Source: JAIEPM01 sp964546815 (GTDB lineage Bacteria > Cyanobacteriota > Vampirovibrionia > Obscuribacterales > Obscuribacteraceae). From it: a stretch of DNA of 64,000 nt. Positions 15,587 to 23,168 of the stretch are shown in pieces. The stretch spans positions 62,001 through 126,000 of the forward strand of contig CAZJLR010000007.1 of the NCBI GenBank assembly GCA_964546815.1, in the 5' to 3' direction. The translations under genes were made by a program, and so were the position numbers. Numbering within the stretch: position 1 is the first letter of the stretch; each line of letters begins with the position of its first letter. The notes beneath the pieces are model-generated. The model worked only from the letters and a program-made list of their open reading frames with translations. It was not told where the DNA came from and did not search any database.

Positions 15587-15749
15587 TTTACCGAGCGATT
15601 TGCTGAGGGCAGCCTCGTAACTGCTACAATTTCGGGCAGTCGAAGCACCAACAACTATAGGTACACATTGTGTCATATTTAGTGGTTGGGAAAACGAAAT
15701 TTTTCTCGAAAGAATCCAGTCACAAGGCTGTTGTAGAGCGGAAATCTAA

Positions 15750-16667
15750 ATGAACAATAAAGACGCGGTCGATAACGTAGTAGCAATCAAGCTCGAAAGC
15801 AAGCCTGAGCGCAAGCCAAAACCAGAGTGGTTGAAAGTTTCTTTGCCTACCGGCGAAGGCTACAAACGCATTAAGAGCCTTATCACAGACAATCGTCTCA
15901 ACACTGTTTGCGAATCGGCAGCATGTCCAAACCGCGGTGAATGCTGGTCGTCACGAACTGCCACTTTGATGATTTTGGGTAACGTCTGCACGCGAAGCTG
16001 TGGATTTTGTAATGTAATCACCGGTCGCCCAACCGAGTTAGACCTCGACGAGCCACGTCGCGTTGCTGAAGCAGTCGAAATCATGGATTTGAAATATGCC
16101 GTGATTACATCTGTAAATCGCGATGAATTGAAAGATGGTGGAGCATCTGTCTGGGCAGAGACAATTCGCGCAGTGCGTGAGCGATGCCCTGAGACAAAAA
16201 TTGAAGTCTTGATTCCAGATTTTTGTGGGAACTGGGACGCACTGCAAACGGTGCTTGATGCCAAGCCAGATGTGTTGAACCACAATATGGAAACAATCGA
16301 GCGTCTTTATTTGAAAGTGAGACCGCAAGCTAAATATGATCGCAGTTTGGAATTATTAGCTAGAGCCAAGGAAGCAGGCTTTGTCACCAAGTCTGGTTTT
16401 ATGGTCGGCCTCGGCGAAGAAGACAATGAAGTGCCGAAGCTTTTGGAAGACTTGCGCAAAGCTAATGTAGACCTGGTCACTATCGGTCAGTACATGCAAC
16501 CGACGTTGGATCATTTGCCAGTAGAAAGATGGGTTCACCCTGATACTTTCGATAGCTATCAAAAAATCGGCATGGCCATGGGCTTCACCAACGTGTTCTC
16601 GGGTCCTCTAGTAAGAAGCAGCTACCACGCCGGCGAACAAGCGCAAAAAGTAGGCGCCGGAGTCTAA
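15750..16667 (+). CDS. lipA: Lipoyl synthase
   Basis: The 305-residue radical-SAM enzyme inserts two sulfurs into octanoyl groups on lipoyl domains. Both iron-sulfur cluster motifs are present: CESAACPNRGECW for the auxiliary cluster near the N-terminus, and CTRSCGFCNV (CxxxCxxC) for the SAM-binding cluster. Further family signatures are AVITSVNRDELKDGGA, LNHNMETIERLYLKVRP, GFMVGLGEEDNEV and TIGQYMQPTLDHLPVERWV. The final RSSYHAGEQ contains the conserved Arg-Ser-Ser whose Ser ligates the auxiliary cluster. The gene is divergent from the pdh operon, giving cofactor and acceptor genes a shared upstream region of 214 bases. No LipB or LplA is in this window. Confidence 0.95.
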   Translation: MNNKDAVDNVVAIKLESKPERKPKPEWLKVSLPTGEGYKRIKSLITDNRLNTVCESAACPNRGECWSSRTATLMILGNVCTRSCGFCNVITGRPTELDLDEPRRVAEAVEIMDLKYAVITSVNRDELKDGGASVWAETIRAVRERCPETKIEVLIPDFCGNWDALQTVLDAKPDVLNHNMETIERLYLKVRPQAKYDRSLELLARAKEAGFVTKSGFMVGLGEEDNEVPKLLEDLRKANVDLVTIGQYMQPTLDHLPVERWVHPDTFDSYQKIGMAMGFTNVFSGPLVRSSYHAGEQAQKVGAGV

Positions 16668-16681
16668 TCGCAAAATTCCGA

Positions 16682-16745
16682 CGCGACCGGATTCGTATGC
16701 GACCAAATTTGTATGGGACCGGATTCGGATGGGACCGGATTCTCA
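16682..16745. repeat. Four 16-bp tandem repeats
   Basis: Four consecutive units of the form G(C/G)GACC(GG/AA)ATT(C/T)(G/T)(T/G)AT start at about 16682, 16698, 16714 and 16730; the last ends in CTCAT. They are directly repeated without spacers. Confidence 0.75.
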
Positions 16746-16753
16746 TTCAACTG

Positions 16754-16844
16754 GGGCGACGCCATGCGTCGTCCGTTTCTTCTGGAGATTTTCTCATGTT
16801 GCAGCTACCGCTATTAAACTGACGGGCGACGCATGGCGTCGCCC
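16754..16844. repeat. REPIN-like inverted pair of palindromes
   Basis: The copy at 16754-16774 (loop CAT, one mismatch in the right arm, GTCC for GCCC) faces a copy at 16824-16844 (loop ATG) in opposite orientation. Spacing between starts is 70 bases, close to the pairs at 22821/22884 and 40967/41038. Confidence 0.75.
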
Positions 16845-17120
16845 AATTCTTCAATAGTTTTTGCGGGCATTACGTATGCAACTGGAGGCAAGTCAAGATT
16901 TACTTGCATGACTATGCAGGTGTCTGGTCGATATACTCGCCTTGAAACTGAGGGCACAACCGCGAAAGCGCCTTGCTTACTTGCTTCTCAGATTTAATCT
17001 AGCAAAAAGAGATGAGCAAATTCTTTATAGACTGCTGGGCCGCCATGCCGCATTATGCAATTGTTCTTGACATGAACATGGCGGGTTATCCAATAGTGGC
17101 TTGTTGGTGGGGTTTCTCTT

Positions 17121-18776
17121 GTGAGCGTTTCTACACAGTTTTTTGCGTCTATTTTCGACTTTGTCGACAGACATCGCACTCCAACGGAGTGGCGGTATGA
17201 CGAAGAAGTCCATTGGGTCAATACAAACGAATCGTTTCAGGGCTTAGCTTGCGTCATCGAACATGATGCAGCGCCGAAAGACCATGAAAGCGATTCTGAA
17301 ATCACCGGAGAAGGTCTCTGGTATCTTGCATTACATGCAAACAGTAGTGTGCGGCAATTTGTCGCTGGTCATCGCGGCACTCCCGCTGACTGTCTCGATT
17401 TCCTTTCGCGTGACAGCGATCCGATGGTGCGTCAAACGGTGGCTGCAAACTTCAATTGCCCAGCGCGGGCATGCGACAAATTAGCTAGCGATGACAATTT
17501 GTTAGTGAGACGCAGCGCTGCTGCCAACGCGAACACTTCATCAGATCTGCTTCATAAATTGAGTACTGAGTTAGACCCGGCAGTCCGGATGGCAGTTGCA
17601 GCCAACCCTGATTCTGCGGCGGAGACTCTAACTTTGCTTGCTGATGATGCTGAAGTCGAAGCGCGCTTTCATGCTGCTTCGCACCCGCGCTGTCCAGAAT
17701 CATCTTTGATGAAACTTGCGCAAGACGATTCATTAATGGTGCGGCAATCGGTGGCACGCAACGGTTCTGTATCGGCTGCGGTTTTGGTGCGACTCTCTGA
17801 AGACCAGGAAGCTTCTGTGCGCCGAATAGTTGCTTCGCATGTTGATGCGCCCGAGGCAATTTTGCGCAGACTCGCTGCTGATGAAGATGTTTATGTGAGA
17901 AGGGAAGTGGCCAGCAATTCGAGCTCTGGGCTCGGAGCTTTGCTGAAGCTTGCCCAAGATGAAGATATGTTCACGCGCTTTATGGTGGCAGTGAACCCGA
18001 GTTGTCCACGCGAAGTTGCCTTTGCGCTGGCCAACGATCCAGATGAATGTGTTCGCGTTGCCCTTGCTCGCAGCGGCAACATCGGCACAGACACGGCTAT
18101 GAAACTGGCTTTAGACGAATCAGTCGAAGTGAGAACATGGCTGGCACGCAACGACAAAATATTGCCGGACTTATTAATGATGTTGTCGCATGACACAGAA
18201 TTGAAAGTACGACAATCTGTCGCGGACAATCGCATAACAACGGACTCTGTAAAAGAGATTCTGATTCGTGACTCGGAAGTTTTGGTTCGCAACTGCGAGC
18301 CTGTGACTACCGAAACCATCGATGAAGAAACTCTCCGTATGTTTGCAGCAAGCGAGAGCTGTTTTGTGCGCGGCTATGTAGCATCTTGTCCGGACGCTCC
18401 GGCAGATCTACTCAAAAAGCTTTCCTCCGATGAGTCTCCAGAAGTCAGAATGCGGGTTGCCGCGAATTGCTCAACGCATCCGGCAACCTTGCATCTGATG
18501 TGTGGAGATGAAAACACGGACGTGAAAGTGTCAATCGTGAGCAATCTTCATGCGCCATTTGCAGCTTTGTCTGCCCTGGCTCGTGATAAAGATGCGTACA
18601 TTCGCACACTTGTGGCGCGGACTCCCTGGGTGTTGGGTTGCACTCTTGAAGTTCTCACTAAAGATAGCGATTTGTTCGTAAGGCGCACGGCTCTCAGCAG
18701 GTTGGATGCGAAAGTAAAAGCAAAACAGGAACAAAAAATTGTTTCTGTTCAAATAACAGACCAAATAGAAATATAG
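17121..18776 (+). CDS. LRV/HEAT-like repeat protein with 18 repeats
   Basis: The 551-residue product starts at GTG. After about 65 N-terminal residues it consists of roughly 18 tandem repeats of 26 residues with consensus 'LLxLAxDxDxxVRxxVAxNxxxPxx', for example LDFLSRDSDPMVRQTVAANF. The nearly invariant Val-Arg and Ala-x-Asn positions match the leucine-rich-repeat-variant (LRV) family, whose usual unit is nearer 24 residues. Repeat 13 is degenerate. Such solenoids bind proteins or nucleic acids; the partner is unknown. There is no signal peptide or membrane segment, and the N-terminal part lacks the iron-sulfur cysteines known from some LRV proteins. The last residues (KVKAKQEQKIVSVQ) look like a capping helix. 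The downstream neighbour is a small basic protein in the same direction. Confidence 0.8.
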   Translation: MSVSTQFFASIFDFVDRHRTPTEWRYDEEVHWVNTNESFQGLACVIEHDAAPKDHESDSEITGEGLWYLALHANSSVRQFVAGHRGTPADCLDFLSRDSDPMVRQTVAANFNCPARACDKLASDDNLLVRRSAAANANTSSDLLHKLSTELDPAVRMAVAANPDSAAETLTLLADDAEVEARFHAASHPRCPESSLMKLAQDDSLMVRQSVARNGSVSAAVLVRLSEDQEASVRRIVASHVDAPEAILRRLAADEDVYVRREVASNSSSGLGALLKLAQDEDMFTRFMVAVNPSCPREVAFALANDPDECVRVALARSGNIGTDTAMKLALDESVEVRTWLARNDKILPDLLMMLSHDTELKVRQSVADNRITTDSVKEILIRDSEVLVRNCEPVTTETIDEETLRMFAASESCFVRGYVASCPDAPADLLKKLSSDESPEVRMRVAANCSTHPATLHLMCGDENTDVKVSIVSNLHAPFAALSALARDKDAYIRTLVARTPWVLGCTLEVLTKDSDLFVRRTALSRLDAKVKAKQEQKIVSVQITDQIEI

Positions 18777-18809
18777 AAAATCAGGGTGTTTGGGCAGGGG
18801 AGTTCTATC

Positions 18810-19067
18810 ATGGTTGTAAATATAGGGCACGATGCAGGCTGGCGAAAGCCGCTCTGCATCAGTATCGACGCGGCGATTCTGGCAAGAAGATTGGGTAAAA
18901 GAAAACAGGCTTTGCGGCGAAAAACAATTTCGCTTGCAGCTGTTCATGATCCACCCGATAAGATCATCGTTGAATCAACGCCGCTAACGCGCCGTCTCGC
19001 TGAGATCGTCTGCGAAAAACGCAGCGCCTTCCCAGCCGGCAAACACCGCCGCCGCGCTCGTCGCTAG
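18810..19067 (+). CDS. Small basic hypothetical protein
   Basis: The 85-residue product starts at ATG 18810, with GGGGAG 8 bases upstream; the frame opens slightly earlier but this start fits the ribosome-binding site. The sequence (MVVNIGHDAGWRKPLCISID, AAILARRLGKRKQALRRK, then PLTRRLAEIVCEKRS) ends in a very basic tail, KHRRRARR. No family is recognised. It follows the repeat protein by 33 bases and may share its transcript. RNA or DNA binding would suit the charge but is not supported by any motif. Confidence 0.5.
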   Translation: MVVNIGHDAGWRKPLCISIDAAILARRLGKRKQALRRKTISLAAVHDPPDKIIVESTPLTRRLAEIVCEKRSAFPAGKHRRRARR

Positions 19068-19090
19068 GAAAGTCCTACTAAAACAGCGGA

Positions 19091-19232
19091 GCCCTGGGGG
19101 CGCAGGCTTCCAGCCTGCTCATGATTGTTCTTGCGGGTGCGGATCTACAAAATGAAAAATGCCAGATCCAGATCGCCTTACGGTCTGGATCTTATTTTTA
19201 GAAGCAGGCTGGAAGCCTGCGCTCCCAGGGCT
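19091..19232. repeat. Long imperfect inverted repeat (GGAAGCCTGC type)
   Basis: The segment around 19091-19119 (CCTGGGGGCGCAGGCTTCCA, then GCCTGCT) reappears as its near-exact reverse complement around 19203-19232 (AGCAGGCTGGAAGCCTGCG, then CTCCCAGGG). Each arm itself contains a smaller palindrome (GCAGGCTTCC/GGAAGCCTGC related). A separate terminator hairpin sits between the arms. Confidence 0.75.
19164..19199 (+). terminator. Rho-independent terminator
   Basis: AGATCCAGA (19164-19172) pairs with TCTGGATCT (19184-19192), an 11-base loop, followed by TATTTTTA. It lies downstream of the small basic gene and between convergent genes. Confidence 0.7.
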
Positions 19233-19252
19233 GCGCAATTTAAAGGCGGTCT

Positions 19253-20338
19253 CTATTTAATGCCGAAGAAGTTTTTGATGCCGTAGCCGATCATGTTTGG
19301 ATTGGCTTTTAGTCTGCGTTTGCAGTATGGTCCAGCAACTTTGTCTGTTCCGTATGGAAGATACATTCGCATTAGCACTCCAGAGCGTGCAAGTTCAACA
19401 AGCTGTTGTTGATGCTCACTGCGAGCTGTTTCTGCCATGGTGGCGAAGAATTTGCCGCTTGCAAATGCTTCTTGAATTTCTTTGCGCGGTACGCCGAGCA
19501 AGTGTTGAACTTCGAATTGACTTGCAGGCGAGCGCGTCGGCAAGACTGCTTCTTGAATGAAGTTTTTCATGCAGTCTTCGTCATGCGATGCAAGCTCTAC
19601 ATAAACACCGCGAGCAAGCAGCTCTCTGGCATACTCAACTGCAGCAGTTTTCATTTCTGGCTTTTGCTGCATTGAGATTTCCGCTGGTTCATTGTAAATG
19701 CCAATTACCATGCGGGTGCGCATGCGTTGGTCAAAACGTTTGATGTCGTTTTTCGTTCTGAACAATCTTGATTGAATTACTGTTCCGCAATTCAAATAAC
19801 CGGCGTTGATCAATGCAAAATAAGTTTCGAGGTGGAAGTCTGTCCATGTGTGGTCTTCAGCTTCCAAAGTTACTCTGATATCTTGTGCTTTCGCGTGGCT
19901 TACGATTTCTTGAATACGATCGTATGCTTTGTCCAGATGTTTTTGTTTGTCTGCTGCATCAGAAGCCGGCGAGACAACGCTAAACATCGAAGGCTTGAAC
20001 GAAACAGTCATTTGTTGCAACGGATTTGAACAAGCAATTTTATTGCCTGCAACGAGGTCAATAAGCTGTTTGTAATTACGTACAGATGCATCGCAATCTG
20101 CATCAACCCGCGCATCTTCGCCGAGAATGTCTATGGTAGAGGCAAATCTGCTCGTCTTGTATAACTTGTGTGCTCTATCCAGGGCGTTTTGTGCGGTTTG
20201 CCCAGCCAAATATGGCGCAGCAAGCATCATTATCAGCTTCGATGGAAGCGTGTCGAGAAGTGATGGTTGGCTGGGGGCTAATGAATGCACTGCGTTTGTC
20301 TGGGCTTTCTGTTCTTTTACTGGAGTTGCAACGGTCAT
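19253..20338 (-). CDS. Proline dehydrogenase family protein
   Basis: The 361-residue product resembles monofunctional proline dehydrogenases, FAD-dependent TIM-barrel enzymes that oxidise proline to pyrroline-5-carboxylate. Signatures in order: RFASTIDILGEDA near residue 70, SFKPSMFSVV, VTLEAEDHTWTDFHLETYF, IQSRLFRTKNDIKRF, RMVIGIYNEPAEI, YVELASHDEDC, FEVQHLLGVPRK, MYLPYGTDKVAGPYCKRRLKANP. The terminal YCKRRL with paired Arg is the substrate-carboxylate site of the family. AGGTGC precedes the ATG by 9 bases. Residues 1-35 are an extra, Pro/Gln-rich leader. No pyrroline-5-carboxylate dehydrogenase gene is adjacent, so the second step must be encoded elsewhere. Confidence 0.85.
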   Translation of the reverse strand: MTVATPVKEQKAQTNAVHSLAPSQPSLLDTLPSKLIMMLAAPYLAGQTAQNALDRAHKLYKTSRFASTIDILGEDARVDADCDASVRNYKQLIDLVAGNKIACSNPLQQMTVSFKPSMFSVVSPASDAADKQKHLDKAYDRIQEIVSHAKAQDIRVTLEAEDHTWTDFHLETYFALINAGYLNCGTVIQSRLFRTKNDIKRFDQRMRTRMVIGIYNEPAEISMQQKPEMKTAAVEYARELLARGVYVELASHDEDCMKNFIQEAVLPTRSPASQFEVQHLLGVPRKEIQEAFASGKFFATMAETARSEHQQQLVELARSGVLMRMYLPYGTDKVAGPYCKRRLKANPNMIGYGIKNFFGIK

Positions 20339-20595
20339 TTGACTTGCACCTATTATATGAAGGCTACTGCTTGAAAATTCTCTATGGAAACCGATTGTTG
20401 TGGAGCTTCTATTTTTCTTATCTGGGCAGTTTCACAAGGGGAAACACTTAGTAACGCGCAGAATGCTCACGCTCTGGGCGATAGAAAGTGCTTGGCTTTC
20501 GCAATCTTAGTTAATAGGAATTTCTACCGAGTACGAAAGTAACAAGGAGTCATTGAAAACCGTCCGATTTGAATTTAGTTGTTCTGCGTGACTAT

Positions 20596-21789
20596 CTATC
20601 CAGGCGCATTGCCCAATGACAGTCCTTTGAGAACATCATTGTCAGGCTGGTGCGAACGCAAGAAATCTTCTGGCTCTTGTGGGAGGCGCGAGATAACAAC
20701 CATCTGCGCTGCGGAATGCTCTGGCGTTTCTGCCATCGGTATACTTACAAACTTCAGGCTGCCGGCTTTGCTTGTGCTTATTTCAAGGCGTCCGCTTGGT
20801 AAATAACGTACAGACTTGGTCACCGGAGAGAGCTTTTCTGTGCGTCCCAAACCGTTGCGAGTATTGAGTTCTTCAAACAAAGTTTGATCTGATTTTGCAG
20901 ATTTTCCAGGCAGAACAAATGCAATTAAGTCTGCTTTTCCGCTGCGTTCTTTCGAAGCAACAATTATTTCAGCACCTGCTTGCCTGTATTTAGCCCAGGT
21001 GAAGTCTTTTCTTTTGGCGTCGGTTGCCACTGGCAGTCCGTATTCTTTTTCAAAATTGTAGAAGTCTTCGCCGAGGCTGGGCAAATGTTTGTGCTCGTTG
21101 CTTGCTTTTGGCGCTGTTGTGCTTAGAGCTTTTGGAGTTGCTGTTAATGGCTTGATGCGATCGGCTTTAGCAATTAGAGGTTGCGTGCGTGATGCTGCTT
21201 GCGCATTGTTCATTGCGATAGCGCGTGGATCTCTGTGCCCAGAAGCTGCGGTCTGATTTGAGCGGTTGTAACTGGTTAGCTCGTTCAATTTTTGGAATGC
21301 TTCGTCTTGCGTGGCTGTGTTTGAATCGATTTTGGTCACTATCAAATATTCGGTGCCTTCATCACTTACATCGCCCACGCGCATCATGGCCTTGCATTCC
21401 ATCACGGGCCAGAATTGTGTGTCGCGTGGTAATTCAAATTCTTTTGGAGCAACTAGTGCCACTGGAAATTGCTGATGTGGTTTTAAACTTCGTCTTACTT
21501 CGAGTTTTGCAGTCGAAGGTTCGAGAGTATGGACATCGGTGAACTTGCCTTGCATCTTGATGGTGACACCGCTCAAGTCTCTTCCGCTTATGTTCTCCAG
21601 CAGCATGTAAACAGCAGGATGATAACCGGCTGCATCCAGACTCCACCCTGTTACATAGTTGAGCACCGAAAGATTTTTGGCTTTGTGCTCGTCATCAATG
21701 TCCGGCTGAGCCCCTGTACCTTGAAAAGGCAAAAGGGTCAAAAGCAGGCTGAGCGCAGCAATGTTGCGAATTTTTTGACTTGAGATCAT
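20596..21789 (-). CDS. Secreted hypothetical protein
   Basis: The 397-residue product carries a signal peptide (RNIAALSLLLTLLPFQGTGAQ). Residues 40-160 look like a beta-sandwich: SVLNYVTGWSLDAAGYHPAV, VYMLLENISGRDLSGVTIKM, LEVRRSLKPHQQFPVALV. A central Thr/Ala/Ser-rich linker (around 190-235) leads to a C-terminal domain with DFYNFEKEYGLPVATDAKR and SVRYLPSGRLEISTSKAGSL that resembles periplasmic proteins of unknown function. No enzyme motif is seen. A location outside the cytoplasm is inferred from the signal peptide. It stands alone, 257 bases from the proline dehydrogenase gene. Confidence 0.7.
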   Translation of the reverse strand: MISSQKIRNIAALSLLLTLLPFQGTGAQPDIDDEHKAKNLSVLNYVTGWSLDAAGYHPAVYMLLENISGRDLSGVTIKMQGKFTDVHTLEPSTAKLEVRRSLKPHQQFPVALVAPKEFELPRDTQFWPVMECKAMMRVGDVSDEGTEYLIVTKIDSNTATQDEAFQKLNELTSYNRSNQTAASGHRDPRAIAMNNAQAASRTQPLIAKADRIKPLTATPKALSTTAPKASNEHKHLPSLGEDFYNFEKEYGLPVATDAKRKDFTWAKYRQAGAEIIVASKERSGKADLIAFVLPGKSAKSDQTLFEELNTRNGLGRTEKLSPVTKSVRYLPSGRLEISTSKAGSLKFVSIPMAETPEHSAAQMVVISRLPQEPEDFLRSHQPDNDVLKGLSLGNAPG

Positions 21790-21894
21790 CGATGTTTGCC
21801 AATACCGACACTAAGTTTACTCTTCATCTTAGCTCACGGCCAGGAGAGATGTGCCGGCAAAGTGATATGCTTTTCATAGCCTGGGAGGTTTTCA

Positions 21895-22353
21895 ATGGAC
21901 GAAATAGATTCAGTCGGACGCCAAATGTTGATCGACCGTCCGCTTTTGACGCGTGGCCGGCTGGCTGTTTTCCGTGAAGCGCTTACACATGACGACTGGT
22001 TTCCCCAGTTGAAAGTAACGCTGAAAAAGTCAGGGTCTGACCAAGTGCTCTGGAGTTGGTCCAGTCACACAGTTATTGATCAAGATGAGCCGCCGCCGTA
22101 CACGGATGATGGGCTCTTGGAAAAATATTTTGAGCTTGATCATCCAGTCAAGTCGCCACGTGGGCTCGAAGCCGTATTCTGGCTCGGCGCCGGATTGACA
22201 AACCATGCGCGTCTGCGCCATTTCAGCGCTGCACTTTACCTCTATCCGCAATCTGTGGAAGAGCGCGGTGTGCAAGTCGGCGTTGTAGATTTCGCCGGTG
22301 GATTGAGCAGCCAGGGTGTGCCCCTGTTCGTCCGCGTCAATTTCCCCTGGTAA
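21895..22353 (+). CDS. Hypothetical protein, 152 residues
   Basis: The start is well supported: GGGAGG lies 7 bases before the ATG. The sequence (LIDRPLLTRGRLAVFREALT, HDDWFPQLKVTLKKSGSD, VFWLGAGLTNHARLRHFSAA, VVDFAGGLSSQGVPLFVRVN) looks like a compact alpha/beta globular protein without signal peptide or membrane segments. I recognise no family. It is divergent from the secreted protein at 21789 and has no partner gene downstream. Confidence 0.65.
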   Translation: MDEIDSVGRQMLIDRPLLTRGRLAVFREALTHDDWFPQLKVTLKKSGSDQVLWSWSSHTVIDQDEPPPYTDDGLLEKYFELDHPVKSPRGLEAVFWLGAGLTNHARLRHFSAALYLYPQSVEERGVQVGVVDFAGGLSSQGVPLFVRVNFPW

Positions 22354-22390
22354 AAGCGTAAGCACGCCTCAAGATCTTCATCAATTGCAG

Positions 22391-22411
22391 GGGCGACGCC
22401 ATGCGTCGCCC
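22391..22411. repeat. Dispersed GGGCGACGC palindrome (single copy)
   Basis: A perfect copy with loop CAT, just downstream of the hypothetical gene ending at 22353. No inverted partner lies within 100 bases. Confidence 0.85.
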
Positions 22412-22444
22412 TTCCGCTTATATTATTTCGAAGACATTGATTAC

Positions 22445-22501
22445 GAAGCGTTCAACTTATATTGAAGCATTCAACTTATACCGAAGCGTTCAACTTATTT
22501 T
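22445..22501. repeat. Three 19-bp tandem repeats
   Basis: Units at 22445, 22464 and 22483 read GAAGC(G/A)TTCAACTTAT followed by three variable bases. They lie downstream of the tRNA terminator, in the spacer. Confidence 0.8.
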
Positions 22502-22548
22502 GAAACCAATTATTTTTCGGCCGCGTAAATATTCTGAATGCTTGCTAA

Positions 22549-22581
22549 TAAAAAACCGGAGACGCAACTGCATCTCCGGTT
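22549..22581 (-). terminator. Terminator of the tRNA-Lys gene
   Basis: On the reverse strand AACCGGAGA and TCTCCGGTT form a perfect 9-bp stem (22554-22562 and 22573-22581) with a 10-base loop, followed by a run of T residues. It begins 9 bases after the tRNA's 3' end. Confidence 0.85.
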
Positions 22582-22589
22582 TCAATATT

Positions 22590-22661
22590 TGCGCCCGGTG
22601 CGACTCGAACGCACGACCAGTCGGTTAAAAGCCGAATGCTCTACCACTGAGCTACGGGCGC
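22590..22661 (-). tRNA. trnK: tRNA-Lys (anticodon UUU)
   Basis: The reverse strand folds as a cloverleaf: acceptor GCGCCCG pairing with CGGGCGC and discriminator A, D-arm GCTC..GAGC, anticodon loop CTTTTAA with anticodon TTT, and T-arm GTGCG TTCGAGT CGCAC. CCA is not encoded. The outermost anticodon-stem pair appears mismatched (T opposite C). It stands alone with its own terminator. Confidence 0.93.
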
Positions 22662-22820
22662 GCAGCGATACGATTTCCCATCCTATCAATCATCATCTTC
22701 GAGTGTCAAGGAACTGTTGCGTTGCTTGTTGATCAACTCTTTCATGAGTGTGGCTTTCTAGTGAACTTAAACCCAAACTACCTGCTGTGGCCCTATATCT
22801 TGCAACCTGATCGATTGTAG

Positions 22821-22904
22821 GGGCGACGCCATGCGTCGCCCGGCCATTAAAAAGACCTACGGTCCTCATCGTTTTCAAGTCACGGTCGACGCATGGCGTC
22901 GCCC
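22821..22904. repeat. REPIN-like inverted pair of palindromes
   Basis: A perfect copy at 22821-22841 (loop CAT, preceded by TGTAG) faces a copy at 22884-22904 (GGTCGACGC left arm, loop ATG, followed by CCACAA). The outer flanks are roughly inverted as well, as in the 40967/41038 pair. Confidence 0.8.
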
Positions 22905-23024
22905 CACAATTTAACCGCGTGGCGGCGCCGGGGCGGATGAATCGTGTGGCGCCTCTCGATGCCACCATTGGTGGTGCGGGCGCTTGTAAGCAGGGGTTTA
23001 TGAACAAGCATTAACCTGCCTTCC

Positions 23025-23053
23025 TTGACGCTATATATCTATATGAGTACTAT
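23025..23053 (+). promoter_or_regulatory. Sigma70-like promoter of the pyrimidine operon
   Basis: TTGACG (23025-23030) and TACTAT (23048-23053) are separated by exactly 17 bases of A/T-rich sequence. It lies 116 bases before the aminotransferase GTG start. Confidence 0.55.
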
Positions 23054-23168
23054 TTGTAACTTTAGGTAAAGGTAGCCAGTGTATGCGTCAGTGGTAATGC
23101 GCCACTTGACTTGGTTCTTTTTTGGCACGGCTCGCCTGCTTTCTAGTCAAAATTTTCCGGAGGAAATC

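Larger units (their letters stand above)
16668..17120. other. 453-bp intergenic region with repeats
   Basis: No gene is supported. From the left it holds a 16-bp tandem array (16682-16745), a REPIN-like inverted pair of palindromes (16754-16774 and 16824-16844), and then about 270 bases without recognisable structure before the GTG start at 17121. Confidence 0.6.
22662..23168. other. Intergenic region upstream of the pyrimidine operon
   Basis: No gene is supported. It contains a REPIN-like pair (22821-22904) and, nearer the operon, a sigma70-like promoter (23025-23053). The open frame that continues upstream of the aminotransferase start to 23079 has no ribosome-binding site and is not protein-like. 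Confidence 0.55.

Noticed and set aside
16682..16745. The tandem array considered as a small CRISPR
   Set aside because: The units are directly adjacent without spacers and are only 16 bp; no cas gene is present in the window.
22445..22501. The 19-bp array considered as an iteron-type replication origin
   Set aside because: Only three units, no AT-rich unwinding region or replication-initiator gene nearby.
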